58,746 nucleotides of DNA, taken from the NCBI GenBank assembly GCA_018652685.1, contig JABIBQ010000001.1, forward strand, positions 1-58,746, read 5' to 3'. This document shows positions 8,956 through 15,996 of the stretch, in pieces. Position 1 is the first letter of the stretch; every line of letters begins with the position of its first letter. The stretch comes from Candidatus Bathyarchaeota archaeon (GTDB lineage Archaea > Thermoproteota > Bathyarchaeia > TCS64). A program made the position numbers and the translations under genes. Below the pieces are notes generated by a model. That model had not been told where the DNA came from and searched no databases. It saw only the letters and a list, made by a program, of their open reading frames with translations.

Positions 8956-10449
8956 ATGGTAAACAACATACTATTCATGGTTATCTTGGCGGCTTTCCTG
9001 CCAGCACCCATAGTCTACCTACTCGGTAGGAACGTTGGAAAGAAAGTCAGCTGGTTAGTTCTGGCAATATTCTTGCTATCAACGGTGGCTTTCGGGAGTC
9101 TCTTCTCCGCCGTGCAACACGAGTCCATAATTGAAGAGTACAGCTGGGTCGCGGAACCAGTAAAGCTGACTCTGGGATTCATGGCGGACGGGCTGAGCAT
9201 CCCAATGGTGTTCACGTATATATTCGTGTTCACCGGTGCGACGCTGTTCAGCATACCCTACATCGAGAAAAGGTTCAGCCTGGACGACGTAGAGGATTCA
9301 AACGAGAACTATGCCCGGTTCTACACCTTCTTCCTGCTATACGGTGGAAGCGTGGCCGGGTGCATGCTCTCGACAAACCTCATAGAGTTCTTCATGTTCT
9401 TCGAGCTGGCTCTGGTCTTCTCATGGCTACTGATCCTGCTCTTCGGATACGGGGACCGGAAACGAAACAGCATGCTATATTTCCTGTGGACGCACATTGG
9501 TGGGGGCGCTTTCCTCATCGGCATCCTGGGATCATTCTGGCTGACGGGCAGCTTCGAGATATCTGACCTGGCACACATCGCGGACCACGCGGGGGCCTTC
9601 TGGGTAGGACTAGCTTTCAGCCTAGGACTATTCGTGAAGATCGGCGCGCTGGGCTTCCACGGCTGGATGCCAGACACATACAGCGAGTCACCAGCACCCG
9701 TTAGCGCGGTACTGGGGGCAACCTCTGTAATGCTGAGCACATACACCATGGCAAGGCTACTCCCGCCGTTCCAGCCTGTACTGCAGGCGATAAGTGGTTG
9801 GTTCATGCTGTGGGCACTGGCAACCATACTCTACGCGGGTGTGATGGCGCTGGTCCAGAAGGACACAAAGCGCCTCGTGGCCTACCTGAGCATGAGCCAG
9901 ATGAACTATTGTGTGCTGGGGGTGTTCACGTACGTCGCAAACGGCGTGCTTGGGTCAATCTCATACAGCATCAGCCACGGGCTAGCAATCGGCCTACTCT
10001 TCCTGGTCTCAGGCGCTCTCCTATACAGGACGGGTACCCGGGACATGGACAAGATGGGTGGGCTGGCAGAGAAATTGCCGATAGCAATCCTGGCGACAAT
10101 GGCAGGGTTCCTGACCATCGGAGGCGTGCCACCAGCGGTTGGCTTCAAGAGCAAGTTCATCCTGCTGAGCGGCGCAATGGTGAGGGGATTCGAGTCAGGG
10201 TTCATGGAGCTGTTCGTAGCAATAATGGCTGGAAGCGTGGCCACGCTGGTTACACTTGGATACGAGTTCAGGGCAGTCTGGAGGATCTACTACGGTGAAT
10301 TACCGGAGAAATTCAAGGACGTGACCCCCATCCCCAAGGCAATGGCCATTACGCTGATCGCGTTGAGCGCGCTTAGCGTGATATTCGGTATCTGGCCTGC
10401 GCTGATAACCAACCCTATTGAGGTCTACATCGAGCACCTCTTTCATTAA
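8956..10449 (+). CDS. Complex I antiporter-type subunit, second M-type copy (nuoN position)
   Basis: 497 residues from an ATG at 8956 placed five bases after a GAGGTGA ribosome-binding site; an in-frame GTG at 8947 lies inside that site and is less likely. It sits where nuoN normally is, but its text is M-like: LIEFFMFFELALVFSWLLIL (TM5 glutamate), FVKIGALGFHGWMPDTYSES (TM7 lysine) and KRLVAYLSMSQMNYCVLG. The N-terminal 40 residues resemble those of the preceding gene (GRNVGKKVSWLVL against GRSLGKKVSWVAL), suggesting a tandem duplication. It is the last gene of the operon and is followed by a T-rich terminator. Confidence 0.88.
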   Translation: MVNNILFMVILAAFLPAPIVYLLGRNVGKKVSWLVLAIFLLSTVAFGSLFSAVQHESIIEEYSWVAEPVKLTLGFMADGLSIPMVFTYIFVFTGATLFSIPYIEKRFSLDDVEDSNENYARFYTFFLLYGGSVAGCMLSTNLIEFFMFFELALVFSWLLILLFGYGDRKRNSMLYFLWTHIGGGAFLIGILGSFWLTGSFEISDLAHIADHAGAFWVGLAFSLGLFVKIGALGFHGWMPDTYSESPAPVSAVLGATSVMLSTYTMARLLPPFQPVLQAISGWFMLWALATILYAGVMALVQKDTKRLVAYLSMSQMNYCVLGVFTYVANGVLGSISYSISHGLAIGLLFLVSGALLYRTGTRDMDKMGGLAEKLPIAILATMAGFLTIGGVPPAVGFKSKFILLSGAMVRGFESGFMELFVAIMAGSVATLVTLGYEFRAVWRIYYGELPEKFKDVTPIPKAMAITLIALSALSVIFGIWPALITNPIEVYIEHLFH

Positions 10450-10465
10450 CCGGGATAAATAACCC

Positions 10466-10482
10466 TTTTTTATTTTTTTTTT
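10466..10482 (+). terminator. T-tract terminator after the complex I operon
   Basis: A run of sixteen T interrupted by one A follows the last nuo stop by about 17 bases. Archaeal transcription commonly ends in such T-runs without a strong hairpin. Confidence 0.6.
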
Positions 10483-10500
10483 GAATATACCGATAGTTGT

Positions 10501-10544
10501 TACTAATAAATATAAAATAAAAAAGGGTAGGCTAGGAAAGCCTA
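10501..10544 (-). terminator. Hairpin plus T-tract terminator of the cytochrome gene
   Basis: On the minus strand a six-base stem (TAGGCT/AGCCTA, bases 10528-10544, loop of five) overlaps the stop codon of the split-Soret gene. It is followed by CCC and a T-rich run (complement of 10501-10524). It faces the nuo terminator, so the two convergent units are separated by back-to-back terminators. Confidence 0.6.
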
Positions 10545-11342
10545 GTTATCGTGCGCGTCAGCGTGGCATTGTACACAGTCACTCTTGGCGTGAACATTAG
10601 CAACATTACCATCGTCACCGTGACAGCCGTTACAGCCCGTTACACTATCTGGGTTTGCAAAGACCGCACTGAACGTTCCATCAGCCATCCCATTTAGTAT
10701 CTCAACTGTACGACCGGCCACTTCGGCGGTAAGCCGTCCGCATCTCTCTTTTCTCTCATTCGAACCTGATCCGAACCCAGAAGCCTCACACCACTTTGTG
10801 ACGGAAACGTGGCACAGAGGCGATCCAGAAACTGAAGTTGGTAGATCATCGTCCGTTTTCTTAGCCACCACGGGTTTCCATGCTGGGTACGCGGTTTCCG
10901 TGTACTCCCCAACAATTTCTGTAACCATATTGAGATCTGTTGAAACAAGGTTCATAGCCATTGATGCCCCGTTTAAAGCACCACATAGCGTACCAAATCC
11001 CACTGTGCCTCCCTTCCCATACTTGGACATAATTGTGGGCATGCTTGTGAATGGATGACCAACAGTGTCTTGTAACTCCCCAATTATCCCTTCAAAAGCT
11101 CCATAGCTACAGCCATGCTCAAAATATGCCGCATATGCTCTTTCCTTGACTTTATCAACGTCAAGTTTTGCATACACCCATGGATGCTCCGGTACCTCTA
11201 GCGGAACATCCTGTGTGATAATAGTCTCCTTTGCCGGTAGGATCGAGTAACCTCCGACTGCTCCCAATGCGATTCCACCGATGGCTGCTCCAGCCATTCT
11301 TACGAAATCACGTCTTGATACTTCTTCCGTCATGATTTTCAC
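10542..11342 (-). CDS. Tat-exported split-Soret-type dihaem cytochrome (C_GCAxxG_C_C family)
   Basis: 266 residues. The N-terminus has a twin-arginine signal (SRRDFVRMAG) followed by a hydrophobic stretch, so the protein should be exported folded. Two CxxCH haem motifs lie near the C-terminus (CNGCH and CVQCH). Upstream of them is a C-GCAxxG-C-C-like domain (HGCSYGAFEGIIGEL, GTLCGALNGASMAM, SPLCHVSVTKWC). This arrangement is that of split-Soret cytochromes. The physiological partner is unknown. It faces the complex I operon and lies beside tatAC and the ccm genes, whose products it would need. ATG at 11342 is used; an alternative ATG is three codons downstream. Confidence 0.8.
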   Translation of the reverse strand: MKIMTEEVSRRDFVRMAGAAIGGIALGAVGGYSILPAKETIITQDVPLEVPEHPWVYAKLDVDKVKERAYAAYFEHGCSYGAFEGIIGELQDTVGHPFTSMPTIMSKYGKGGTVGFGTLCGALNGASMAMNLVSTDLNMVTEIVGEYTETAYPAWKPVVAKKTDDDLPTSVSGSPLCHVSVTKWCEASGFGSGSNERKERCGRLTAEVAGRTVEILNGMADGTFSAVFANPDSVTGCNGCHGDDGNVANVHAKSDCVQCHADAHDN

Positions 11343-11416
11343 CTTGGTGATGCATGCAAGGTCACGGATGAGAATATAAGATTTGTTTCAAATACTGTGA
11401 AAATTTGATTGAAATG

Positions 11417-11427
11417 TTTTATATATT
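11417..11427 (+). promoter_or_regulatory. TATA box upstream of the lrp-type gene
   Basis: TTTTATATATT. If transcription starts about 30 bases after the first T, it would start near 11448, which is downstream of the first ATG at 11436. The true translational start may therefore be a later TTG (11475, 11499 or 11517), or a different promoter is used. Confidence 0.45.
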
Positions 11428-11435
11428 GGAATTTT

Positions 11436-11966
11436 ATGGGACAAAAAGAACGAATCCTTGGAAAAGCATATATCTTGGGAGCAGAAAGTGAGGCTATATT
11501 GAGAATCGCTGACCAATTGGACAAGCAGATACTGCGGATCCTGAAACTTGATGGAAGGGCTTCTATCAGGGATATTGCAAAGCTGGTGAACGCTAGTCCA
11601 GCCACCGTATCCCGCAAGATCAAGAAGCTTGAGGAGGACAATATCATCAAGGCTTACGTTAGCATCGTCGAGGACGACGAACTAGGAAAGGGGACGAGGG
11701 CGGTTCTCATGGTGCGAACTACCGGTGACTACGACAGTAACCAGGTCGTTGATCGGCTCACCGGGATGGATGACGTGTGCAATGTTTTCCTAACCATGGG
11801 CAACTACGACCTGATCCTGACCGCCTGTACTACAGACGAGAAAGAGCTGTACGGGATGATAAACAAGATCAGAGGAGAGGAAGGCGTCCTCTGGGTGGAC
11901 TCCGCATCAATAGTAACGAGAAAGAAGGTCCTCAGTATGATAATCACAGATAACAAGGAGATATAA
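11436..11966 (+). CDS. Lrp/AsnC-family transcription regulator
   Basis: 176 residues from the ATG at 11436. The helix-turn-helix domain begins at LDKQILRILKLDGRASIRDI and includes NASPATVSRKIKKLEEDNII; the C-terminal half is the ligand-binding RAM domain (VCNVFLTMGNYDLILTACT). It is about 25 residues longer at the N-terminus than typical family members and the first codons overlap the likely TATA box, so the start may be further in. It is divergent from the split-Soret cytochrome with a 93-base shared intergenic region, making that gene a possible target. Effector unknown. Confidence 0.88.
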   Translation: MGQKERILGKAYILGAESEAILRIADQLDKQILRILKLDGRASIRDIAKLVNASPATVSRKIKKLEEDNIIKAYVSIVEDDELGKGTRAVLMVRTTGDYDSNQVVDRLTGMDDVCNVFLTMGNYDLILTACTTDEKELYGMINKIRGEEGVLWVDSASIVTRKKVLSMIITDNKEI

Positions 11967-12059
11967 AAAAATGGGTAAAAATACATCAATCAGGAGAAGA
12001 AAAGTGGATTCTAAACCCTTTTATTCCATAGGTAACCGACTCATAGCGAGGAACGACAA

Positions 12060-12347
12060 ATGACTGGAAACACGGAGCTACTGTTCATCCTGTTCATAGT
12101 ACTACTGCTCTTCGGAGGAAGGAAACTCCCTGAGCTTGCACGATCAATGGGAGAAGCAGCCAGGGAATTCAACAAGGCCACACAGGAGCCAACCCGGTAC
12201 GTTGACGAGAAGGTGCGCAAGGAAGACGAGGAGAGAAAGGCCGTAATCGATGCAGCGAAGAAGCTGGGCATCCAGGTTGAGGGCAGGGATATCAACGACA
12301 TAGCCCAGGACATCGTAAAATTCACCTCCAAAGAGGAATCATCCTAA
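12060..12347 (+). CDS. tatA: Tat translocase subunit TatA/E
   Basis: 95 residues. A single short N-terminal membrane helix (ELLFILFIVLLLFGGRKLPEL) runs into the invariant FGxxKLP-type hinge and an amphipathic helix (ARSMGEAAREFNKA), then a charged cytoplasmic tail. It forms the pore of the twin-arginine pathway. It is directly followed by tatC. Local clients with Tat signals are the split-Soret cytochrome and the NrfC-like ferredoxin. Confidence 0.93.
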   Translation: MTGNTELLFILFIVLLLFGGRKLPELARSMGEAAREFNKATQEPTRYVDEKVRKEDEERKAVIDAAKKLGIQVEGRDINDIAQDIVKFTSKEESS

Positions 12348-12367
12348 AACTTTCATAGGTGCCTTCC

Positions 12368-13207
12368 ATGGCCGAGTTATTCGAGTCTGATCTCTGGATT
12401 CATTTTGAGGAATTGATGTCACGTCTGAGGAAGATCGTGTACGTCCTCGTTTTCTCAATTGTAATTGTGATGTCGCTTCCGGCGGATCTCTCGAAACTTG
12501 CTCAACTGGACTTTACCGAGTACGAGTTGCTTGTCACTGTTTTGATGGAGTACGTGCAGGACACTGTGCTTCCCGAGGGGGTAACCCTCATCGCGCTGAA
12601 CTGGCTCGACAGTTTCTATATCTACGTCTCATTATCATTCGCCATCAGCGTCACAGTGACATTGCCCTACCTGGCCTACCAGATCTACGGGTTTATCGCG
12701 CCAGCCATTTACGAGAACGAGAAGAAGCACATAGTCACCTTTGTGACGGTGTTCATGGTACTGTTCCTGTTTGGTGTGGCCTACTCCTACTTTGTGATTG
12801 TCCCCACGACTTTCTCGGTCCTGTACAAGTTCGTCAACCAGACAAGGGTCATGCCGTTATACGCGCTGAGAGACTTTTATGACCTGATAACTTTCGGGCT
12901 ACTCGGGTCCGGGCTGCTTTACACGTTCCCGATAGTGCTCTACTTCATGGTCAGCCTTGACCTAATTCTCCTGGAGGAGCTAAAGTCCATGAGAAGGCAC
13001 CTGTTCGTCGGGCTATCAATTCTCACGGCCGTCTTGACGCCTGATCCTACTCCGGTCTCGATGATCTTAATGACCATCCCGTTTTACATCCTGTTTGAGA
13101 TAACTTTACTCGTGCTTTCAGTTACAATGAGGGGCAGGCCTGACAGAGTATTGGAGGATGGGTTTAGGGTCGCAGAGGAAATGTTGGCCCGGAAGAACGT
13201 CCGCTAA
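12368..13207 (+). CDS. tatC: Tat translocase subunit TatC
   Basis: 279 residues, six membrane helices, the receptor for twin-arginine signals. Start chosen at the ATG 12368 (MAELFESDLWIHFEELMSRLRK), which gives the usual short N-terminus before the first helix; a GTG three codons earlier is also in frame. The family block FIAPAIYENEKKHIV and the late motif VLTPDPTPVSMILMTIP are present. It is convergent with ccmB, whose stop lies 10 bases away, and no clear terminator is seen between them. Confidence 0.93.
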   Translation: MAELFESDLWIHFEELMSRLRKIVYVLVFSIVIVMSLPADLSKLAQLDFTEYELLVTVLMEYVQDTVLPEGVTLIALNWLDSFYIYVSLSFAISVTVTLPYLAYQIYGFIAPAIYENEKKHIVTFVTVFMVLFLFGVAYSYFVIVPTTFSVLYKFVNQTRVMPLYALRDFYDLITFGLLGSGLLYTFPIVLYFMVSLDLILLEELKSMRRHLFVGLSILTAVLTPDPTPVSMILMTIPFYILFEITLLVLSVTMRGRPDRVLEDGFRVAEEMLARKNVR

Positions 13208-13216
13208 GGATTTTTT

Positions 13217-13897
13217 CTACTCCAGGAAGATCTCCTGGAACAAAAGCATCGAAGCAGCAATGACCGCGAGCATGAACGCGAAGAGTAGGCGCATCTCAGG
13301 GATTGTAGCTAGAACTCCCTCACCTGCCAGTATCTTTGCAGTTGCCTGGATTCCCGGTAGCAGGATTGGTACGCTGACCGGGAAGAACAGGAACGCGAGG
13401 AGCAGGTTCTTTCCCTCTGAGTACATGAGCACCGCTGACATCATGGAGCCCATCAACGCGAAATCAATAGCCCCTATCGTGAAAATAATTACAAGTCCCG
13501 GTATTAGAACTGTGTTCAGGTTGAGGAAGAGTAGGGACGAGAAAATCAGTGAGAGTAGCACTATAACAAGTGTAATCATCCCGTAGATCATCTTTCCCGC
13601 GAGTATGGCCGTGGGTGGGCATGGTATGCTCCTCAGGCCGTCGATGGTCCCACGATCAACCTCTCTTGCGAAGCTGGTGGTGAGCACCAGGATACTTGCG
13701 AAGAATATGACCACCCACATCGCGGCTGAAATGACCAGCGGGTCCAGCCTCAGGATGGTCCTCCATGAGAAGCTGCTTACTATTATTGATGAGAGCGTGA
13801 ATGCAATGATGGATAACAACTCGTGGGGCCTCCTGAGCTCCACGATGATGTCCTTGCGCGCCAACTTCAACGCGTGGCTCAGTGTACTGTCGCTCAT
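13217..13897 (-). CDS. ccmB: Haem exporter membrane subunit CcmB
   Basis: 226 residues, six membrane helices. The N-terminal KDIIVELRRPHELLSIIAF and the FAREVDRGTIDGLRSIPCPP block are CcmB hallmarks. With CcmA it forms the ABC transporter that, using CcmC, frees holo-CcmE after haem loading. The start overlaps the ccmA stop by four bases on the minus strand. Confidence 0.93.
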   Translation of the reverse strand: MSDSTLSHALKLARKDIIVELRRPHELLSIIAFTLSSIIVSSFSWRTILRLDPLVISAAMWVVIFFASILVLTTSFAREVDRGTIDGLRSIPCPPTAILAGKMIYGMITLVIVLLSLIFSSLLFLNLNTVLIPGLVIIFTIGAIDFALMGSMMSAVLMYSEGKNLLLAFLFFPVSVPILLPGIQATAKILAGEGVLATIPEMRLLFAFMLAVIAASMLLFQEIFLE

Positions 13898-14535
13898 AAC
13901 TGCACATCCTTCTCGATTAAGCCGCGCCGAATGAAAATTGACCTGTTGCAGAAGCTGTTGATGAGCTCCGGCGTGTGGGACGTGGTGATGATGGTCTGGG
14001 CCTTCAGCCCGTCCATGTACTCTGCCAGTGCCCCCGCCGTCTCTTGGTCAAGCCCCGCGAAGAACTCGTCCAGCAGCAGAATCGGTGGGTCGCCCAGTAG
14101 AGCCCTTGAGATGTCGCCGCGCTTCCTGAGCCCGTATGAAAGGTGTCCTGACTTAGTGTCCTTCCACCTCTCGATGTCCGTTATCTTGAGGACTCTGTCA
14201 AACTCGGATTCATCGGCGTTGATGAAACTCCCGTAGAACTGGAGGTTCTCAAGGACCGTTAGCTCATCGTATAGGAAGCTCCTGTGTCCCACTATTCCGA
14301 TGTTTCGCTTGGCTTTCTCCCTGTTAGTGTGGGCGTCCTCGTCCATCACGAAGACATTCCCCGCTGATGGCACCATCTGGGTGGCTATTATCCTGAGAAG
14401 AGTGCTTTTTCCGGCACCGTTGGGCCCTAGGAAACTGGTCTTCTGTCCCTTGCTGAAATCTAAAGAAATGCCCCTGAGTGCTTTGATGTGCCCAAAGTTC
14501 TTGGTGACGTCAACAACCCTCACGACATCGGTCAT
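13894..14535 (-). CDS. ccmA: Haem exporter ATP-binding protein CcmA
   Basis: 213 residues, one ABC ATPase domain. Walker A is FLGPNGAGKSTLLRI near residue 35, the signature is LSYGLRKRGDISRALLG (an unusual variant of LSxGQ), and Walker B with the following acid is PPILLLDEFFAGLD. It powers release of haem-loaded CcmE. It is the fourth gene of the minus-strand ccmC-D-E-A-B unit, separated from ccmE by 98 bases that hold no ORF. Confidence 0.93.
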   Translation of the reverse strand: MTDVVRVVDVTKNFGHIKALRGISLDFSKGQKTSFLGPNGAGKSTLLRIIATQMVPSAGNVFVMDEDAHTNREKAKRNIGIVGHRSFLYDELTVLENLQFYGSFINADESEFDRVLKITDIERWKDTKSGHLSYGLRKRGDISRALLGDPPILLLDEFFAGLDQETAGALAEYMDGLKAQTIITTSHTPELINSFCNRSIFIRRGLIEKDVQL

Positions 14536-14633
14536 AATGGATACCTTACTATTTCTTGTGGAATAAAAGTATAAACTATGAATTCTCTCACTTTAACAGG
14601 TATAAACTAGAATATTATGGGAAAGTTATCCAG

Positions 14634-15119
14634 TTAGGACTTTTTGTAGAACATGGTTATGACTAGATAACCAATCCCGAGTACCGCGATACCCATTGCT
14701 GCTAGGAACACGTGTGAGACTCCAGAGTCCTCCTCCTCGCCCTCGTACTTTGATGGGCACTTTACGAGAAGTTCCTCCGATTGGAGCTCGCCGTTACTAT
14801 CAAGCTCTCCTAGGACCACGACGCTGTTCCCCTCGTCCTCCATGTTGTTAGGGGGTATTCCTCTGTAAGTGACCTTGATGGTTTCTCCTGTCTCATCCAA
14901 TAGGACAAAGTTGAGGCTGCCATCGTTTGTCAACTCCAAAGAGCCGGGCTCAACGGTGCCGATGACCTGCAGGCTCTTCCCAGTGTACCGTGCCGGGTCG
15001 GCGTTTACATCCGCTACGGCGATGTATGGGTTCATGTAGTTGGTCATGCTGTCGTAGGCAAGTCCTACGCTAACCGCTAGTAAAACCGCGATGAGTAGGT
15101 GCTTTGATGTGATCTTCAT
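14634..15119 (-). CDS. ccmE: Haem chaperone CcmE, CxxxY variant
   Basis: 161 residues from the ATG at 15119, which follows the ccmD stop by two bases. An N-terminal anchor (ISSKHLL-type, residues 5-24) is followed by the OB-fold domain. Most CcmE proteins bind haem through a histidine in HxxxY; here the motif is CPSKY with Cys121 and Tyr125, the CxxxY form known from archaea and some sulfate reducers. A second hydrophobic helix lies at about residues 132-157 followed by KKS, an unusual C-terminal anchor. No ccmH or ccmI gene occurs nearby, consistent with the reported pairing of CxxxY CcmE with loss of CcmH. Confidence 0.9.
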   Translation of the reverse strand: MKITSKHLLIAVLLAVSVGLAYDSMTNYMNPYIAVADVNADPARYTGKSLQVIGTVEPGSLELTNDGSLNFVLLDETGETIKVTYRGIPPNNMEDEGNSVVVLGELDSNGELQSEELLVKCPSKYEGEEEDSGVSHVFLAAMGIAVLGIGYLVITMFYKKS

Positions 15120-15121
15120 TG

Positions 15122-15235
15122 TTATTCCTTTTCTAGTTTTTTGTCCAGGTCTGCGTTTGCCTTCCAGACCCATGCGATGTAACCGATGCTTCCCACGAGG
15201 TATAGTCCTAGTACTTGAATGACTTGTGCTGGCAT
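15122..15235 (-). CDS. ccmD: CcmD-like small membrane protein
   Basis: A 37-residue ORF fills the gap between ccmC and ccmE. It begins MPAQVIQVLGLYLVGSIGYI with one membrane helix, then a highly charged tail rich in Lys, Asp and Glu ending KLEKE. Its ATG directly follows the ccmC stop and its stop is two bases before the ccmE start. Position, size and helix-plus-charged-tail layout match CcmD, which stabilises the CcmABC-CcmE complex. Sequence identity in such short proteins is weak, so the assignment rests on context. Confidence 0.8.
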   Translation of the reverse strand: MPAQVIQVLGLYLVGSIGYIAWVWKANADLDKKLEKE

Positions 15236-15931
15236 TTACATCTCCTCCATTAATCTGCTCTGAACTTCATCGAGTTTCATCCTCCTGTCGTACGTTTTCT
15301 TCAGGACGTACCCGAACACGAAGAGACCCCCCATGATGTTCATTACGAGTGCCTGTACCATGGTGCCTGTTAAACCCAACCCTCCTGCTTCATCACCTAG
15401 TTTTGGGTGGAGTGAGGGCCATAGAATGAACGATAGATAGCTGAGTGGTACCGTCATGAATGCCAAGGTGTTGAATACCGCTGCTGATGATGCCCTTCTC
15501 TCAGGGTTCTCGATTGACATCCTCAACAGGAAATATCCGACGTACGCGAACCAGAGGATCAGGGTTGTTGTTTCCCTTGGGTCCCAGTTCCAGTAGACGC
15601 CCCATGTCGCGTTGGCCCAGATCGCCCCGCTGATTAAAGTAATCAAGCCGTAGACGAGACCAAGAAGTGCTCCAGACTCAGATAGAGCATCGTACTTGTA
15701 GTTTTTTGTCCGGATATAGAGAAGTCCCGTTGATACGGAGACGAGAAGTGAGAGGTATGTTATTATGGCCGGCGGGAGGTGGAAGTAGAATATTCTAACC
15801 AGCTCCCCCATGGTTACCTCCGCGGGCGCAATGAATAGCGCGAAATATGCTGCAAGCGCAACTATTACCCCTGCGATTCCAAGATAAACGTCATCCCTGA
15901 ACTCCATGACTATCACATTAATGCATTGCAT
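15236..15931 (-). CDS. ccmC: Haem handling protein CcmC
   Basis: 231 residues with six membrane helices. The tryptophan-rich WWD motif is present as TWGVYWNWDPRETTTLILW around residues 108-126, and flanking periplasmic histidines are in FYFHLPPA and SLHPKLG. CcmC presents haem to CcmE. On the minus strand a TATA-like GTATAAAAA (complement of about 15951-15959) is placed to begin transcription near the ATG at 15931, so a leaderless start there is plausible; an ATG at 15907 is the alternative. Confidence 0.93.
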   Translation of the reverse strand: MQCINVIVMEFRDDVYLGIAGVIVALAAYFALFIAPAEVTMGELVRIFYFHLPPAIITYLSLLVSVSTGLLYIRTKNYKYDALSESGALLGLVYGLITLISGAIWANATWGVYWNWDPRETTTLILWFAYVGYFLLRMSIENPERRASSAAVFNTLAFMTVPLSYLSFILWPSLHPKLGDEAGGLGLTGTMVQALVMNIMGGLFVFGYVLKKTYDRRMKLDEVQSRLMEEM

Positions 15932-15965
15932 ATCGAATTAAAATGATGCGTTTTTATACTCCTAG

Positions 15966-15973
15966 ATTTAAAA
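15966..15973 (+). promoter_or_regulatory. TATA box for leaderless ccmF
   Basis: ATTTAAAA lies 31 to 24 bases before the ccmF ATG at 15997, exactly where an archaeal TATA box should be if transcription starts at the A of the ATG. Together with the opposite box for ccmC it makes a divergent promoter of about 65 bases. Confidence 0.6.
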
Positions 15974-15996
15974 GCGATTATTCCGAATAGGCCTTT

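Noticed and set aside
13158..13586. Plus-strand ORF at the end of tatC
   Set aside because: It overlaps tatC and is antisense to ccmB, which has strong family motifs.
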